The notes under the pieces are model-generated. The model was not told the origin of the DNA and did not search any database. It saw nothing but the letters and a program-made list of their open reading frames with translations. Source: Halobacillus alkaliphilus (GTDB lineage: Bacteria > Bacillota > Bacilli > Bacillales > Halobacillaceae). From it: 64,000 nucleotides of DNA. The DNA lies in assembly GCF_900113125.1 (NCBI RefSeq), contig NZ_FOOG01000004.1:118684-182683 (forward strand), written 5' to 3'. Shown here piece by piece: positions 61,496-64,000 of this stretch (its first letter is position 1; every line of letters starts with the position of its first letter). Position numbers and translations under genes: made by a program.

Positions 61496-61740
61496 GCGAT
61501 GATAGGAATTAGTAGCATCATCCTTTTTCTTTAAGAGAGTCAGTGGCTGGTGAAAACTGATGAAAAAGATGTGTGAATCCATCCTTGAGTGTTCGACTGA
61601 ATAATAGTAAGTCGAACCGGTGCTCACCGTTATGAGTTAAGCCGGAAGATTGATCTTCAATCTTCAACTTGGGTGGTATCGCGGGAAGCATAATCAAGCT
61701 CTCGTCCCTTATTTACAAGGGACGGGAGCTTTTTATATTA
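61496..61740 (+). promoter_or_regulatory. T-box riboswitch of serS
   Basis: The 315-base gap before serS holds a full T-box leader. Stem I includes AGAGAGTCAGTGGCTGGTG (about 61536) and the GTGAATCCA segment that gives a likely specifier UCC (61578-61580), serine. The AGTA-type motif lies near 61605. The T-box sequence GGGTGGTATCGCGGG is at 61671-61685. The terminator stem is at 61697-61735. Uncharged tRNA-Ser should favour read-through. Confidence 0.93.
61697..61735 (+). terminator. T-box terminator of serS
   Basis: AGCTCTCGTCCCTT / AAGGGACGGGAGCT followed by TTTTT. It is mutually exclusive with the antiterminator formed by the T-box sequence. Confidence 0.9.
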
Positions 61741-61750
61741 ATTAATTTGA

Positions 61751-63040
<1,290 letters not shown>

Positions 63041-63053
63041 TAGAAAGCCTATA

Positions 63054-63092
63054 AAAAGCCGCACCGAGCAAACCTAGCCGGTGCGGCTTTTT
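63054..63092 (+). terminator. Terminator of serS
   Basis: AAAAGCCGCACCG / CCGGTGCGGCTTTTTT hairpin. Confidence 0.92.
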
Positions 63093-63149
63093 TAAGGCAC
63101 TTTTAAACGCTATCGTTTGCTTTTATAAAAGTCTTATTACGCTATAGGG

Positions 63150-63281
63150 CCGGATTGTGTAAGACTTTCGAGATATTGGGGTAGTCTGTAGGTCCTGCGG
63201 GGGACGATTCGCTTTCCGTGGGCATGTGCTGAGCCTCCTCAAGCTAAAGCTTTCCGGGGTCTCACCGATCATGTTTATCCC
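63150..63281 (-). repeat. Truncated composite repeat: one end plus inverted module B
   Basis: The end CCGGATTGTGTAAGACTTTCGAGATA (63150-63175) matches the right end of copy 2 in inverted form. Module B (63193-63281: CGCTTTCCGTGGGCATGTGCTGAG and TCTCACCGATCATGTTTATCCCA) reads opposite to that in copies 1 and 2. No second end is seen. Confidence 0.75.
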
Positions 63282-63329
63282 ACTCTTACACTTTTATAAG
63301 AGTTAAGCATAACTCATAATATAAACGTC

Positions 63330-63488
63330 AGCGAGAGCTATCCAGCTGCAGCACCTAGCGTCTAGTGAGACTTCCCTCACTTCTGTGCGATAAGTCAACA
63401 TCGAATCGCTCCGCTCTTCGTGTTTCCTTTATCTCCGACAGCTCAGTCCAGTCCATACGCCGCTGACCAAGGTGCTTCCGCTTTTAAG
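63330..63488. repeat. Second intergenic repeat type, Bacillaceae-wide
   Basis: The segment with CAGCGAGAGCTATCCAGCTG, GATAAGTCAACATCGAATCG, CGCTCCGCTCTTCGTGTTTCC and CGCCGCTGACCAAGG resembles an intergenic repeat I recall as common in Bacillaceae genomes. It occurs once in this window. The reverse-strand open frame that covers it (63429-63629) looks accidental. From 63490 to 63800 nothing could be assigned; a small perfect hairpin lies at 63807-63824. Confidence 0.55.
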
Positions 63489-63806
63489 ATAGGAGTCTTC
63501 ATCGTCCCCCTCCGGACCTTGCCAAATCAGAAGCTCGAAACTACTTAACACATCATCTGAGTATGAGGAATTAGACCATGTGGTTTTATGCCTATTTTCA
63601 GGATGTAACGATGCGCAATAGCCTGTCATAAAAGCATTTAATACAGATTAAGGGGGAGAACTTTTCTCTTCTGGAAGGGTACATTCACAAAACTAGTGTT
63701 GGGTTGGTGGGGAAATGACGCATATCCGTCAAGCTAGTAAGTGAATAATTCTAGATAAGCATTGGTTCCACCCTTGAATTACACATATTTCCAATTAAGG
63801 TTATAT

Positions 63807-63824
63807 GGACTCCTAAAGGAGTCC
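63807..63824 (-). terminator. Hairpin downstream of the right-edge partial gene
   Basis: GGACTCC / GGAGTCC perfect stem with a 4-base loop, 22 bases beyond the stop at 63847. The T-run after it is weak on the minus strand. Confidence 0.4.
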
Positions 63825-63846
63825 GCAATAAAAACAAGGGGATCTT

Positions 63847-64000
63847 TTATTTATAAGTTAATCCTAAAACATCGAACGGACTTTCATGTTTTTCTTTGTG
63901 GTCTTTCCTGCCATGTCGCCTAGCGTTTTCGAAGATGGCTTCTAATATTTCTACGACACTCTTCGAATCAGATTGTATTGGAGACACTAGATATGGCAAA
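63847..64000 (-). CDS. Partial unknown gene running off the right edge
   Basis: An open frame of 51 codons enters from the right edge and ends at TAA 63847. The visible C terminus contains SDSKSVVEILEAIFENARR, then HGRKDHKEKHESPFDVLGL and TYK. The regular helix-like pattern and the downstream hairpin suggest a real gene. I do not recognise the family; it is not the dgk/dck pair that follows serS in B. subtilis, which would be on the plus strand. Confidence 0.5.
   Translation of the reverse strand, partial: LPYLVSPIQSDSKSVVEILEAIFENARRHGRKDHKEKHESPFDVLGLTYK

Noticed and set aside
63429..63629. Open frame of 66 codons on the minus strand
   Set aside because: It covers the intergenic repeat at 63330-63488 and has no credible ribosome binding site.

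Overview
The window is the replication-origin region of a low-GC Gram-positive, spore-forming member of the Bacillaceae. The evidence is the conserved rnpA-rpmH-oriC-dnaA-dnaN-yaaA-recF-remB-gyrB-gyrA block, spo0J, noc, the spore genes yyaC and splAB, a serS T-box and strong AGGAGG ribosome binding sites. Acidic secreted proteins and the intergenic repeats suggest a moderate halophile such as Halobacillus, but no marker here fixes the genus.

Layout. 0-7.7 kb: a DeoR regulator and HAD phosphatase, then dnaB-rplI-gdpP-yybS on the minus strand and a PHP phosphatase. 7.7-19.7 kb: an accessory block that separates yybS from rpsR (these are close in Bacillus subtilis): an AbgT transporter, a flavin oxidoreductase, an aminotransferase with serA, an orphan peptide-binding lipoprotein, a YczE-like protein, and hmp with nsrR. 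19.7-28 kb: rpsF-ssb-rpsR, ychF, yyzM, mscS, a YkvI-like protein, yyaC, a DUF554 protein, parS, spo0J, a broken soj and noc. 28-37.9 kb: a second accessory block that splits noc from rsmG: an MFS transporter with a probable attenuator leader, an InhA protease, an acetyltransferase, splAB, a short-chain dehydrogenase, a Nei-type glycosylase and a YfcE-like phosphoesterase. 37.9-44.8 kb: rsmG, mnmG, mnmE, jag, yidC, rnpA, rpmH. 44.8-54.7 kb: oriC and dnaA to gyrA on the plus strand. 54.7-64 kb: an HD-GYP-like protein where B. subtilis has an rRNA operon, then yaaC, guaB, dacA, pdxST, T-box, serS, and repeats up to the right edge.

Most notable result. The parA gene soj is a relic. Only its last ~58 codons survive between noc and spo0J, with an in-frame stop, and the Spo0J N-terminal motif that normally contacts Soj has decayed as well. 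Spo0J DNA-binding and CTP-binding motifs, a perfect parS, and noc are kept. This suggests a segregation system without ParA in a spore former.

Other points. A family of composite palindromic repeats with about 30-bp terminal inverted repeats carries two related hairpin modules in different combinations. An 18-codon leader ORF plus a hairpin that hides the ribosome binding site precedes the MFS gene. An identical 18-bp double DnaA box occurs in the dnaA-dnaN gap and, inverted, upstream of mnmE. No tRNA, rRNA, CRISPR array, transposase or prophage gene was recognised.
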